From NCBI GenBank assembly GCA_016716465.1, contig JADJWH010000004.1:592384-656383 (forward strand): a stretch of DNA of 64,000 nucleotides, read 5' to 3'. A program made the translations under genes and the position numbers. The stretch is from Gammaproteobacteria bacterium. Its GTDB lineage: Bacteria > Pseudomonadota > Gammaproteobacteria > SZUA-140. Positions within the stretch are counted from its first letter, which is position 1. Each line of letters opens with the position of its first letter. Of this stretch, positions 7,880-16,192 are shown one piece after another. Under the pieces are notes generated by a model, which was given only the letters and a program-made list of their open reading frames with translations, searched no databases and was not told where the DNA came from.

Positions 7880-8356
7880 TCAGTCGCGCAGCCGACTAAA
7901 TATGTAGTCGTGATCCTTCTGGGGCTGATGGCAGTCAAAGCAGGCTGAAGCGGCGTTATTGCCCACTACCCGTTGGGTCGGGTCACCTCCGCCGAAACCT
8001 TCAAAGCCCCATCCGCCAGTGGCCGCGAACTTCTTCGAATCCTTGTGCATGACGCCCAGAACCTTGCGCTTCCCCTCGGTAAGGGCATTGTCTGCGCTTA
8101 TCGATTCGAGCAAGTCGAAAATGATCACCGCGCCATCGGGGAATTTCTTACCCTGGTAACCCTTGAGTGCCTTATCGTTGGCATAGATATGGTGAATCCC
8201 GCCGAAGGACGCGAACAGCGGATGACCTTCTTCTATCACCATGCTCTTGACGTGATGCCAGTCGCGGTAACCGGTCGGATAGGGCACCTCGGGCTCTGAC
8301 GCCAGGGCCACGGTGGGGATGATGATGCCAAGGGCAGCCAGGAGTATCGTTTTCAT
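7880..8356 (-). CDS. Cytochrome P460 family protein
   Basis: 158 aa, exported (N-terminal signal peptide ending about ALAS). It carries a single c-type haem motif C-F-D-C-H near the C-terminus and the conserved hydrophilic core of P460 proteins. P460 cytochromes oxidise hydroxylamine and/or bind NO in the periplasm, with a Lys-haem crosslink in the best studied members. The ATG at 8356 has an AAGGAG site eight bases upstream; the longer frame begins at a TTG without a site. It is divergent from a decayed HxlR-type regulator, which may once have controlled it. Confidence 0.85.
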   Translation of the reverse strand: MKTILLAALGIIIPTVALASEPEVPYPTGYRDWHHVKSMVIEEGHPLFASFGGIHHIYANDKALKGYQGKKFPDGAVIIFDLLESISADNALTEGKRKVLGVMHKDSKKFAATGGWGFEGFGGGDPTQRVVGNNAASACFDCHQPQKDHDYIFSRLRD

Positions 8357-8442
8357 GATCAAGTCTCCTTATTCAAGATCGACGATTGCGACGCCATAAC
8401 GGGTATGAGACTAGGAACATATCCCGCGGCTGCCAAGAAGGC

Positions 8443-8476
8443 ACTTTTCGGTACCTAGGTTACTTTTTGGTGTAAT
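8443..8476. promoter_or_regulatory. Putative HxlR-type operator between P460 and the HxlR remnant
   Basis: Contains GGTACCTAGGTTAC and the core TTTTGGTGTAA (8465-8475). The same 11-base core lies directly upstream of the intact HxlR gene at 14876-14886, so it is probably a binding site for such a regulator. Confidence 0.45.
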
Positions 8477-8514
8477 TTGTGGAAAACGAAGTCAATTTAA
8501 GACCGGCCATCTGC

Positions 8515-8685
8515 GCATTTGTATCAGCAGATACAAGATGTGATTGGCTGCAACGGGTCCGCGTCGGTTCAGAAAGCCACGTCGCTGGTATATCGCGACC
8601 CGGCGCTCTAGAGCGCCATGTTCAAGGAATTTCAATCAAAGTGCTTTCTGACCAGCTACGGCAGCATGGACACACTGGCAGGTAA
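8515..8685 (+). pseudogene. Decayed HxlR-family regulator
   Basis: One frame encodes ISRPGALERHVQGIS followed by IKVLSDQLRQ, matching VNRPGSLERHIDGIS and TKVLSERLRK of the intact HxlR protein at 14891-15232. The preceding part (QDVIGCNGS) is only found in another frame, so there is at least one frameshift, and the winged-helix C-terminal part is missing. It is a remnant, not a functional gene. Confidence 0.65.
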
Positions 8686-8743
8686 TGGCAAATGGCCGGA
8701 TACCGCTGATTGTCAGATCAATTTTATAGATGAATAATAGGGA

Positions 8744-8805
8744 GCGTCGAACAAGGCGCTCCAGCAGACGTCAAAAGCGGCGCCGCTGAGCGTGAGCGTT
8801 TTAAT
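8744..8805 (+). repeat. Degenerate attC-like site upstream of rsgA
   Basis: GCGTCGAACAAGGCGCTCCAGCAG at the left is a very typical attC left end (compare site 14). The right end GAGCGTGAGCGTTTTAA keeps GCGTT but has lost the GTTRRRY core. This is a solitary remnant showing that cassette DNA once extended, or was inserted, here. Confidence 0.55.
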
Positions 8806-8819
8806 AATGGGCCTATTCT

Positions 8820-9890
8820 GTGAATGGCTTATTACAACAATTGGGTCTTGTTCCCTTCTTTACTCAGCAATTAGCAGACGCCGCCTTATTACAGGAGCGA
8901 CTCGGACGCGTGATGGCGGTACAGCGCTCGAGAAGCACCGTTGTCTGTGGTTCGGGTGAGCGGGTTGTAGAACTCTCGCCCGCCTTACGACGGTCGGCCG
9001 CCATTGATCGACCGACTGTGGGCGACTGGGTCGTACTGGATGAGTCACTTTCGAGGATTGAAAAAGTCCTCGAGCGGAAAAGTTTGTTCAAGCGCCTGGG
9101 TGCGGGCGCGAGCAGCGAACTTCAGCCCATAGCCGCGAATATTGATACCCTTTTTATCGTTACGTCCTGCAATGAAGAATTCAAGGAATCACGCCTGGAA
9201 CGGTACCTCGCACTGTGTACGGAGGCCGGAGCGATGCCAGTCATCGTTCTCACCAAGGCCGACCTCGTTGACGATGTAGATACTTACGTCCGTCGCGCCC
9301 GAAAAACCCGGGCAGGAGTTCCGGTTGAGGCTATCAATGCGCTTGACCCCGCTTCTCTCAATGGTCTTCGTTCCTGGATTGATACCGCATCCACCGTTGC
9401 ACTCGTCGGTTCCTCCGGTGTTGGAAAGTCTACGATTCTGAATACATTGGCAGGACGTTCTTTAGCCGCTACCGGTGAAATTCGCGAGGATGACAAGAAG
9501 GGCCGCCATACGACGACTCACCGTGAATTGCACATCCTGCCGTCCGGCGGCCTCCTGGTCGATGTCCCGGGTATGCGGGAGCTCAGGGTCGCCGACGTCA
9601 ACAGCTCGATTGGCGCCGTTTTCGACGACATCGATAGGCTTGCGGCTCAGTGCAAGTTCGCTGACTGTAAACACGAAACCGAACCGGGTTGCGCGGTGCT
9701 TCGAGCGATAGAAGCAGGTGAGATCGATATTCGTCGGCTGTCCAATTATAAAAAGTTGATGCGTGAAAACGCGCTGGCGACGGCAACTCTGGCGGAGAAG
9801 CGCGCCCGGGAACGGGGCTTCGCGAAAATGGTCAAAGAAGTGAAGGCTATCAAACAGAAAGGGGGTGAGAATGGCCCAAGTTCGCGTTGA
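8820..9890 (+). CDS. rsgA: Ribosome small subunit-dependent GTPase A
   Basis: 356 aa with the circularly permuted GTPase order of RsgA/YjeQ: G4 LTKADL, then G1 GSSGVGKST, then G3 DVPGM. An N-terminal OB-fold region precedes and a C-terminal zinc cluster (CKFADC, then H and GC) follows. It assists late 30S maturation. It starts at GTG 8820, 15 bases after a decayed attC, so this copy may be an acquired one rather than the housekeeping rsgA. Its end overlaps the next gene by 20 bases. Confidence 0.9.
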   Translation: MNGLLQQLGLVPFFTQQLADAALLQERLGRVMAVQRSRSTVVCGSGERVVELSPALRRSAAIDRPTVGDWVVLDESLSRIEKVLERKSLFKRLGAGASSELQPIAANIDTLFIVTSCNEEFKESRLERYLALCTEAGAMPVIVLTKADLVDDVDTYVRRARKTRAGVPVEAINALDPASLNGLRSWIDTASTVALVGSSGVGKSTILNTLAGRSLAATGEIREDDKKGRHTTTHRELHILPSGGLLVDVPGMRELRVADVNSSIGAVFDDIDRLAAQCKFADCKHETEPGCAVLRAIEAGEIDIRRLSNYKKLMRENALATATLAEKRARERGFAKMVKEVKAIKQKGGENGPSSR

Positions 9891-10530
9891 GAGCTTCACC
9901 ATCTCGCTCGACGGATACGGAGCGGGACCGAATCAGGACATCAACAACCCGCTCGGCATCGGCGGGACGGATCTGCACCAGTGGCTCATCCCGACACGCA
10001 CGTTCCAGCAGACCCTGTTTGGCAAGGACGGCGGCACGACGGGAATTGACGACGACTTCGCCGCGCGCGGCTTTCGGAATGTCGGGGCCTGGATTCTCGG
10101 TCGGAACATGTTCGGACCGGTTCGCGGTCCCTGGCCGGACCTGAACTGGAAAGGCTGGTGGGGTGACAATCCGCCGTATCACGTCCCGGTCTTCGTCCTG
10201 ACACACCATGCGCGTCCGCCCCTCAGCATGGATGGCGGCACGACGTTTCACTTCATCACGGGCGGGATTCACGAGGCGCTTGATTGGGCGCGGGAGGCGG
10301 CCGCCGGACGGGATGTGCGGATCGGCGGTGGCGCAAATACCCTCCGGCAGTATCTTCGCGAACGTCTCATCGATGAGCTGCACATTGCGATCTCCCCGGT
10401 CCTGCTCGGCAGCGGGGAGCGGCTGTTCGAAGGGGTAGACCTGCGGGCGCTGGGATACGCATGCGTTGAACATGCGGCGAGCGAAAAGGCCACGCATGTT
10501 GTCCTCAGGCGCAAGGTGAGCACGGCCTGA
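9871..10530 (+). CDS. Dihydrofolate reductase-like / RibD C-terminal-type protein
   Basis: 219 aa, a single DHFR-like domain (ESFTISLDGYGAG start, GRNMF, FHFITGG, then IGGGANT and ISPVLLGSGERLF). Such stand-alone RibD_C proteins bind NADPH and probably reduce small substrates; the substrate is unknown. The ATG overlaps the 3' end of rsgA, suggesting translational coupling. A paralogue lies at 11162-11830. Confidence 0.85.
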   Translation: MAQVRVESFTISLDGYGAGPNQDINNPLGIGGTDLHQWLIPTRTFQQTLFGKDGGTTGIDDDFAARGFRNVGAWILGRNMFGPVRGPWPDLNWKGWWGDNPPYHVPVFVLTHHARPPLSMDGGTTFHFITGGIHEALDWAREAAAGRDVRIGGGANTLRQYLRERLIDELHIAISPVLLGSGERLFEGVDLRALGYACVEHAASEKATHVVLRRKVSTA

Positions 10531-10690
10531 CAATGTCGTCAGATTGACCGCGCTCCGCTACGTTTCATGCGGTATTTAGGGCGCTCTGGCCGCCCCATTT
10601 GCCGCCGACGCGTGTCGGGACGTCCGGGGGACTTCGGCGTAGACTTGTCGCAGGCGATTCGACATTCCGGCTCGGCAACAGGAGGCAGGC

Positions 10691-11077
10691 ATGCCCGCGC
10701 AGGACAAGAGCACCCTCGACCTGGCAAAGGAAATCTTCGACGCGTTCAATGCGCATGATCTCGACCGGATCATGAGCTACTTCGCGGAGGACTGTTCGCT
10801 CGACATGCCTCGCGGGCCGGACGAATGGGGACAACGTTTCGTCGGCAGGGCGGCTGTCCGAAAAGGGTTGGCAGCGCGCTTCGAGGGTCTCCCCGATGTC
10901 CGTTATTCCGAAGACCGGCACTGGGGCAGTGGAAACATGATTGTATCGGAGTGGCTGCTCACCGGAACGAAAGCGGGGGGAGAGCGTGTCCGGGTCCGGG
11001 GATGCGACCACTATGAATTTCATGACGGGCAGGTCATCCGCAAGGACTCCTACTGGAAGATCGTAGAACGACAGTGA
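10691..11077 (+). CDS. SnoaL-like / NTF2-fold protein
   Basis: 128 aa, one SnoaL-type alpha+beta barrel domain (IFDAFNAHDLDRIMSYFAED start, then FVGRAAVRKGLAARF). Members are small-molecule isomerases, hydrolases or simple binding proteins; no activity can be assigned. GGAGGCAGG precedes the ATG. It sits between the two DHFR-like genes. Confidence 0.8.
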   Translation: MPAQDKSTLDLAKEIFDAFNAHDLDRIMSYFAEDCSLDMPRGPDEWGQRFVGRAAVRKGLAARFEGLPDVRYSEDRHWGSGNMIVSEWLLTGTKAGGERVRVRGCDHYEFHDGQVIRKDSYWKIVERQ

Positions 11078-11161
11078 AGTGCGGCGCGGGTGAGACCGCA
11101 GCCGCGCGCTGTCCGGTTCCAGCATTGGCATCCACGACCCTTCTCATATCAGGAGTGTTCC

Positions 11162-11830
11162 ATGAGAAATCTCATCGTATCCACATTCGTCTCGCTTGAC
11201 GGCATCCTGCAGGCACCCGGCGGACCGGAAGAGGACCCGACCGGCGGCTTCGCACTGGGCGGATGGATGTTCAATTACGCGGACGACAGCATGGACATTT
11301 CCGCGGCGGGATTTGACGGCGCGGGTCGCGAGCTGCTGCTCGGGCGCCGGACCTATCAGATATTCGAGGCCTACTGGCCGTACCAGCCGGCGGAGAATCC
11401 GATTGCACGGACACTCAATGCGGCGAAGAAATACGTGGCCTCGCGCACCCTGACGTCGCTCCGGTGGAACAACTCGACCCTGCTCGAGGGCGATGTCGTC
11501 CCGGCGATCATCGCGCTCAAGCAGCAGCCCGGCCCGGATCTGCAGGTGATTGGCAGCGGCAACCTGATCCAGACCCTCCATGGCGCGTCGCTGATTGACG
11601 AGTACAACCTGTGGACATTTCCGGTCGTGCTCGGGCGGGGCAAGCGTCTGTTCAGCGAGACCGCCCGGCCCGCGGCGCTGCGGCTCGTCCGTTCGGAGGT
11701 TTCGGACACCGGCGTTATGATGAATGCCTATGTGCCGGACGGCGAGATCCGGCCCGGTTCGTTCCCCGGCGCCGATCCCAGCGAGCTGGAACGGGCGCGA
11801 CGCGGAATGATGGCGAAGGGGGACTGGTGA
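11162..11830 (+). CDS. Dihydrofolate reductase-like family protein (second copy)
   Basis: 222 aa, RibD_C/DHFR-like fold: STFVSLDGILQAPGG start, LLLGRRTYQIF, VIGSGNLIQTL, and FPVVLGRGKRLF. It resembles the DHFR-like protein at 9871 in layout but differs in sequence, so the two are paralogues rather than a fresh duplication. NADPH-dependent reduction is the family expectation; the substrate is unknown. The ATG at 11162 is preceded by CAGGAG. Confidence 0.85.
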   Translation: MRNLIVSTFVSLDGILQAPGGPEEDPTGGFALGGWMFNYADDSMDISAAGFDGAGRELLLGRRTYQIFEAYWPYQPAENPIARTLNAAKKYVASRTLTSLRWNNSTLLEGDVVPAIIALKQQPGPDLQVIGSGNLIQTLHGASLIDEYNLWTFPVVLGRGKRLFSETARPAALRLVRSEVSDTGVMMNAYVPDGEIRPGSFPGADPSELERARRGMMAKGDW

Positions 11831-11921
11831 TGTAATGGCGGCGCGGCCGGGTCCAGGCTTCAGGTCGCGCCCGCGAGCCAGTACCTTGTGATACAAGGTC
11901 CAATCTTAATGGAGAAGTAAC

Positions 11922-12407
11922 ATGGCAACGATGGCGAAGAACACGATTTGCCTTTGGTACAACGGAGACGCCGAAGAAGCGGCGCGGTTCTACGCAAAGA
12001 CCTTTCCCGACTCGTCCGTCGGCGCCGTCTATCGCGCGCCGGGAGACTACCCCTCGGGAAAGCAGGGGAACGTATTGACCATCCAGTTTACCGTGATGGG
12101 CATCCCCTGTGTCGGGCTCAACGGCGGGCCGGCGTTCACGCACAACGAAGCGTTTTCGTTTCAGGTGGCAACCGCCGACCAGGCGGAGACGGATCGCTAC
12201 TGGAACGCGATCATCGGCAATGGCGGCCGCGAGAGCGCGTGCGGCTGGTGCAAGGACAAGTGGGGGATTTCCTGGCAGATCACGCCGACCGCCCTGATGG
12301 ACGCGATTTCCGATGCCGATCCCGCGGCCGCCAGGCGCGCATTCGATGCGATGATGGAGATGACCAGGATCGATATCGCCGCGATCGAGGCGGCGCGTCG
12401 TGGGTAA
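11922..12407 (+). CDS. VOC family (PhnB / 3-demethylubiquinone methyltransferase-like) protein
   Basis: 161 aa with two beta-alpha-beta-beta-beta units of the VOC fold (ICLWYNGDAEEAARFYAKTFPDSSV; then WGISWQITP). Often annotated as PhnB or as a UbiG-like protein, but it lacks methyltransferase motifs. Function unknown. GGAGAAG precedes the ATG. Confidence 0.85.
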   Translation: MATMAKNTICLWYNGDAEEAARFYAKTFPDSSVGAVYRAPGDYPSGKQGNVLTIQFTVMGIPCVGLNGGPAFTHNEAFSFQVATADQAETDRYWNAIIGNGGRESACGWCKDKWGISWQITPTALMDAISDADPAAARRAFDAMMEMTRIDIAAIEAARRG

Positions 12408-12451
12408 TCGATGGCAGCCCGACATGAGCTGATCACAAGGGTAGAGATACC

Positions 12452-13003
12452 GTGAAGCTGACGAAGACCCAGGCCGGCGCGCTGATCGCCACGCTGAAAG
12501 ACCGGTTCGAACAGAACCCGGGCCGGCACACGGGAATCGACTGGCCCGGCGTCGAATTGAGGCTCGCGGCGAATCCGGAGAAGCTGAAGGCGCTGCATGA
12601 GATGGAGCGCACCGGCGGCGAGCCCGACGTGATCGGCCGGGATCCGAAGGGCGGGGAGATCCTGTTCTGCGATTGCGCGGCGGAGAGCCCGGCCGGCCGC
12701 CGGAGTCTCTGCTACGATCGCGCGGCCCTGGAGTCCAGAAAGGAAAACCGGCCCGAGGGCTCGGCCGTCGACATGGCGGCATCGATCGGGATCGAGCTGC
12801 TGACCGAACAGGAGTATCGGGCGCTCCAGCAACTGGGCACCTTCGACCTCAAGACCTCCAGCTGGGTGAAGACCCCGCCGGAAATCCGCAAGCTCGGCGG
12901 CGCGCTCTTCTGCGATCGCCGCTACGATACGGTGTTCCTCTATCACAACGGCGCCCAGTCGTACTATGCGGCGCGGGGATTTCGCGGCATGGTGCGGGTC
13001 TAG
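12452..13003 (+). CDS. DUF4256 domain protein
   Basis: 183 aa starting at GTG 12452. The pattern (RFEQNPGRH, GGEPDVIG, GEILFCDCAAESP, RRSLCYDR, GALFCDRRYDTVF, YHNGAQSYYAARGFRG) is that of DUF4256. Soluble, cysteine-containing, no known function. It follows the VOC gene in the same direction. Confidence 0.85.
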   Translation: MKLTKTQAGALIATLKDRFEQNPGRHTGIDWPGVELRLAANPEKLKALHEMERTGGEPDVIGRDPKGGEILFCDCAAESPAGRRSLCYDRAALESRKENRPEGSAVDMAASIGIELLTEQEYRALQQLGTFDLKTSSWVKTPPEIRKLGGALFCDRRYDTVFLYHNGAQSYYAARGFRGMVRV

Positions 13004-13096
13004 GAGCATGGTCTCACTGACCCGGTCGAGACAGGCTGACCAAACAGGCTGGAGGGATCCATTCATGAAGATGCAGCACTCTATCGTGTCCGTGTC

Positions 13097-13540
13097 ATGA
13101 AGAAGTTTCTGCTCACAGGCATCGTTCTGGTCGTCGCCTATCTCGGCGGCCTCCAGAGCGGCCTCATCGATTCGCCGCAGGTCGGTGCCGTCAGCAGCGC
13201 CGGTCAGGTCGACGATGAACTGGTGCAGGCGTTTGAAGACCGCCGGAGCGACATCCAGGTCCAGGGACGTGGCGAGGTGATCAAGGTACTTCCCGATGAT
13301 AACGATGGGAGCCGGCACCAGCGGTTCATCCTGCGACTGCCGTCCGGCCAGACGCTCCTGGTGGCGCACAACATCGACCTGGCCGACAGGGTCGCCGCGC
13401 TGAAGGTCGGCGATACGGTTGAATTCAACGGTGAGTATGAATGGAATGCGAAGGGCGGGGTGATCCACTGGACGCATCACGACCCGCAGGGCATCCACGA
13501 GGCTGGATGGATCCGGCACAAGGGCCGCACCTATCAGTGA
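13097..13540 (+). CDS. Exported DUF3465 protein
   Basis: 147 aa with an N-terminal signal segment (MKKFLLTGIVLVVAYLGG). The mature domain has VIKVLPDDNDGSRHQRF, VAHNIDLADRV and GGVIHWTHHDP, the pattern of DUF3465, a small OB-like periplasmic or anchored domain. Function unknown. Confidence 0.8.
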   Translation: MKKFLLTGIVLVVAYLGGLQSGLIDSPQVGAVSSAGQVDDELVQAFEDRRSDIQVQGRGEVIKVLPDDNDGSRHQRFILRLPSGQTLLVAHNIDLADRVAALKVGDTVEFNGEYEWNAKGGVIHWTHHDPQGIHEAGWIRHKGRTYQ

Positions 13541-13568
13541 GCCCGCAATCTCACTTCTTCAGTAAGTG

Positions 13569-14030
13569 ATGTCATCGCTTGATCACAAGATCCCTCCCCC
13601 CATCGTGGGCGCGCTTGCCGCAGCGGCGATGTGGCTCGTCTCCTCGGTGGGACCGCTGCTCCCGCTCGAGGATACACTGCGCCATGTCCTCGCCGGACTG
13701 CTCGTCGCCATCGGCCTCGGCTTCGACCTGGTTGGCCTGCACGCCTTTCGCACCGCCCGCACGACCTTCAATCCCTTGCACCCGGAACGGGCCTCGGTGC
13801 TGGTTGTCACCGGCGTGTACGCGATCACGCGCAATCCGATGTACGTCGGCCTGCTGTTCCTGCTGCTCGGCTGGGCGGTCTATTTGTCGGCATGGCTGGC
13901 GTTCGCGGGCCCGATCCTCACTATGATCTACATCACCCGCTTTCAGATCCTGCCGGAAGAGCGAATTCTCGCCGGGGTCTTCGGTGAACGCTACGAGCAG
14001 TACGTCCGCCGCGTCCGGCGCTGGTTGTGA
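13569..14030 (+). CDS. Isoprenylcysteine carboxyl methyltransferase-like membrane protein
   Basis: 153 aa with about four hydrophobic segments. The C-terminal signature TGVYAITRNPMYVG, LPEERILAGVFGERYEQY and R-R-W is that of bacterial ICMT/PEMT-like membrane methyltransferases, which use SAM and modify unknown lipids or thiols. The ATG at 13569 was preferred to the overlapping GTG. Confidence 0.85.
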   Translation: MSSLDHKIPPPIVGALAAAAMWLVSSVGPLLPLEDTLRHVLAGLLVAIGLGFDLVGLHAFRTARTTFNPLHPERASVLVVTGVYAITRNPMYVGLLFLLLGWAVYLSAWLAFAGPILTMIYITRFQILPEERILAGVFGERYEQYVRRVRRWL

Positions 14031-14084
14031 AGTCCAATTGACTTTATGGGGAGGGATATCGGTGCTGATTCAAGGTGAAAGATC

Positions 14085-14384
14085 ATGGTGAAGCGAATCG
14101 GTTTTCTTGTATTGCTGATATGTTCGATCGCGGTTCAGGCGGACGATGAGGATGTGCCGATCAATTCCGGTTCCGAGTTGCGCGACTGGTGCAAGGCCGA
14201 GACCGAGGCGCATTTTGTCGGAACGGGCGAAACGCCTTACAACTGGTCGGCCTCCTGGTGGGAGGAGGGCGCGACGCTGATCGTCAAGGGATCCTGGCGT
14301 GTTCGCAGCGCGGAGGTTGTTGTTGAATGCCGCGTGCCCAGGCACGCGATGCGGAAATACGCGGTTTATCAGATCCTCGAATGA
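14085..14384 (+). CDS. Small exported protein, unknown
   Basis: 99 aa with a signal peptide (MVKRIGFLVLLICSIAVQA). The mature part has two cysteines (DWCKAE, VECRV) that could form a disulfide, and WSASWWEEG. No family recognised. AAGGTGAAAG lies upstream of the ATG. Confidence 0.6.
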   Translation: MVKRIGFLVLLICSIAVQADDEDVPINSGSELRDWCKAETEAHFVGTGETPYNWSASWWEEGATLIVKGSWRVRSAEVVVECRVPRHAMRKYAVYQILE

Positions 14385-14429
14385 GGAGGGTTCCTGGCAA
14401 TGCCCGGTTTTTATTCTATCGCCATTGGA

Positions 14430-14476
14430 AAAAAAGGGCCGGCACCCCGGTGTCGATCTCTAGGTACCGGCCCCTT
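14430..14476 (-). terminator. Rho-independent terminator of the thioredoxin-like gene
   Basis: On the minus strand a GGGGCCGGTACC / GGTGCCGGCCC hairpin is followed by a run of six T. It lies about 60 bases beyond the stop of the minus-strand gene at 14534. Confidence 0.7.
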
Positions 14477-14533
14477 CAGCACGAGCCAACAAATCGCTAC
14501 CTCTCTCAAAGAGGTGCTGTGCAACAGGAACGG

Positions 14534-14770
14534 CTATTTCAGGTCGGCGAGACTCGCGCCGTAGTTGATGTGGAACGGTGCGCCATCCAGCAGCAGCGCG
14601 GGCACCGACTTGATCCCGGCGGCTTCCGCCTCGCGCACGCGGTTCTTGCTGGTGCCGAGATGCACGATCTCCAGGTCATAGCGGGACGGGTCGATCGCCC
14701 CGGCCACGCTTTGTTCGGCCGCCACGCATACCGGACAGCCCGCATGATAAAAAATCGCTTTCGCTTTCAT
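14534..14770 (-). CDS. Small thioredoxin/glutaredoxin-like protein
   Basis: 78 aa thioredoxin fold with the redox motif C-P-V-C (YHAGCPVC) near the N-terminus and the cis-Pro region SVPALLLDG. Probably a cytoplasmic thiol-disulfide protein. It is transcribed divergently from the HxlR-family gene at 14891. Many HxlR regulators sense thiol or aldehyde stress through cysteine, so co-regulation is likely. Confidence 0.8.
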   Translation of the reverse strand: MKAKAIFYHAGCPVCVAAEQSVAGAIDPSRYDLEIVHLGTSKNRVREAEAAGIKSVPALLLDGAPFHINYGASLADLK

Positions 14771-14866
14771 GATGTCACTCCTGATGGTATGTTGCCGTCA
14801 TGATGAAACTACGCCATCACAATAGTGCCGGGATCACCGCCGGAAAAGCGGGCACCCGCGGGTGGG

Positions 14867-14890
14867 GTAGGCACCTTTTGGTGTAAATTC
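14867..14890. promoter_or_regulatory. Putative HxlR operator
   Basis: GGCACCTTTTGGTGTAAATTC contains the dyad CACC-TTTT-GGTG (14872-14883). It shares TTTTGGTGTAA with the site at 8465-8475. It lies directly in front of the HxlR ATG and within the divergent promoter region, so it probably controls both genes. Confidence 0.5.
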
Positions 14891-15232
14891 ATGACTCTCA
14901 GGAAAAAGAAAATCAGCGGCCGTGCACCGAGCGTCTACCGCAAACTGGAGGACGTCATCGGCTGCAAGTGGTCGGTGTCGGTGCTGCTGTCCATCGGCGC
15001 CGGGGTCAATCGTCCCGGCAGCCTGGAGCGGCACATCGACGGCATTTCCACCAAGGTGCTGTCGGAGCGTCTGCGCAAGCTGACTTCCTACGGCCTGCTC
15101 GAGAAGAAAAGCTTCGCGGAGGTGCCGCCGCGCACCGAATACTCGCTGACGTCCTCGGGCGAGGACCTCGTCAGAATCATTCAGCAGATTCAGGCCCTCG
15201 ATTCTGATCTCGATGAGAAGAAGCTCAGGTAA
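14891..15232 (+). CDS. HxlR-family winged-helix regulator
   Basis: 113 aa MarR/HxlR-type regulator: LEDVIGCKWS start with the conserved cysteine, the recognition-helix region GISTKVLSERLRKL, then the wing (TSYGLLEKKSF, PPRTEYSLTSSG). It is divergent from the thioredoxin-like gene and likely controls it through the shared dyad. A decayed relative lies at 8515-8685. Confidence 0.9.
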   Translation: MTLRKKKISGRAPSVYRKLEDVIGCKWSVSVLLSIGAGVNRPGSLERHIDGISTKVLSERLRKLTSYGLLEKKSFAEVPPRTEYSLTSSGEDLVRIIQQIQALDSDLDEKKLR

Positions 15233-15361
15233 GCAGCGCCATTCGTTTACCGCCCGCCGTGACACGTCCGGGAGAATACACTTGAAATACCCTGGCGGTT
15301 TCTGCACAGATCGGATTGCGCCAGGCGCCTGTCCGGTGACTGCCCGTCAGGTGCGCGCGGG

Positions 15362-15781
15362 ATGAGACGCGATACGGAAAACTCCGCGAACCGCCTGCTG
15401 CGCTTTCCCGGCGGGGTAAGGCGGGATCCGGCCATCGAGGGCTGGATGCGCGATCATCCGGGGGAACTGGGCGCGATCGCGCGGCGCTGGTTCGAGGTCA
15501 TGCGCCGCTGCGGGGAGGATGTACGGGAGCTGCTGCACGACGGTCATCCGACCGCGTGCATCGGCGATGCGGCCTTCGCCTACGTCAACGTCTTCAGCGC
15601 GCACGTCAATGTTGGATTCTTCCGTGGCGCGGAACTGGCGGATCCGGCGGCGCTGCTGGAAGGCAGCGGAAAATTCATGCGTCATGTGAAGCTCAGGCCC
15701 GGAGTCGGGATCGATGAACGGGCGCTCCGGGCGCTGATCGAGACTGCCTGCGCGGACATGCGTCGCCGTCTGGAGATCTAG
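15362..15781 (+). CDS. DUF1801 (YdhG-like) domain protein
   Basis: 139 aa with the DUF1801 signature AYVNVFSAHVNVGFF and KFMRHVKLRPG. Small cytoplasmic protein of unknown function. The start at 15362 (ATG) is in a GC-rich context with no clear ribosome site. Confidence 0.8.
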   Translation: MRRDTENSANRLLRFPGGVRRDPAIEGWMRDHPGELGAIARRWFEVMRRCGEDVRELLHDGHPTACIGDAAFAYVNVFSAHVNVGFFRGAELADPAALLEGSGKFMRHVKLRPGVGIDERALRALIETACADMRRRLEI

Positions 15782-16192
15782 TCCCTATCTGAAATCGGTC
15801 ATGGGCGAAAATGCAGGTGTCATCCTCGCGCAGGCGGGAATTCCGGGTGATTGTCTGTCTGATCTCGCCGCATAGAGTCCCGCATGCAAGTAGGGTTTAG
15901 GATCATCGCGTCGAGCGCGCGCGAGGACAGTTTTATCCAGGTGGTTAAGTAGTTTATCGGGATATCGGGTCACGCGCGGACATGACTCGATACGCGTCAG
16001 CCAATTTACTTTTGGTGATCCCGGCGTTTGTGTATACACTCGGAAAAAACGAGAGCAAAACACCCGTCGCCTGCCGCTGTTCTGCCGTGGACCACGATGC
16101 GTCCATGGTCAGTCTCCCTGGCCTGTCGTTACAGCGACCCTGCGACCGTATCTTCTGGAAGAAGAGATCTTCTATGGCGCAGCATGGGGGCT
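15782..16192. other. Intergenic region with a decayed REP-like stretch
   Basis: No gene seen. CATCCTCGCGCAGGCGGGAA at 15823-15842 resembles the common CGTCATTCCCGC..GCGGGAATCC repeat (see 41646). The right part (about 15960-16190) is the probable promoter region of the large lipoprotein gene, but no clear -35/-10 pair was picked out. Confidence 0.35.

Noticed and set aside
1..9000. Integron integrase gene (intI) near the first array
   Set aside because: No tyrosine-recombinase motifs were found in any frame in the window; the arrays are called integrase-less for this window only.
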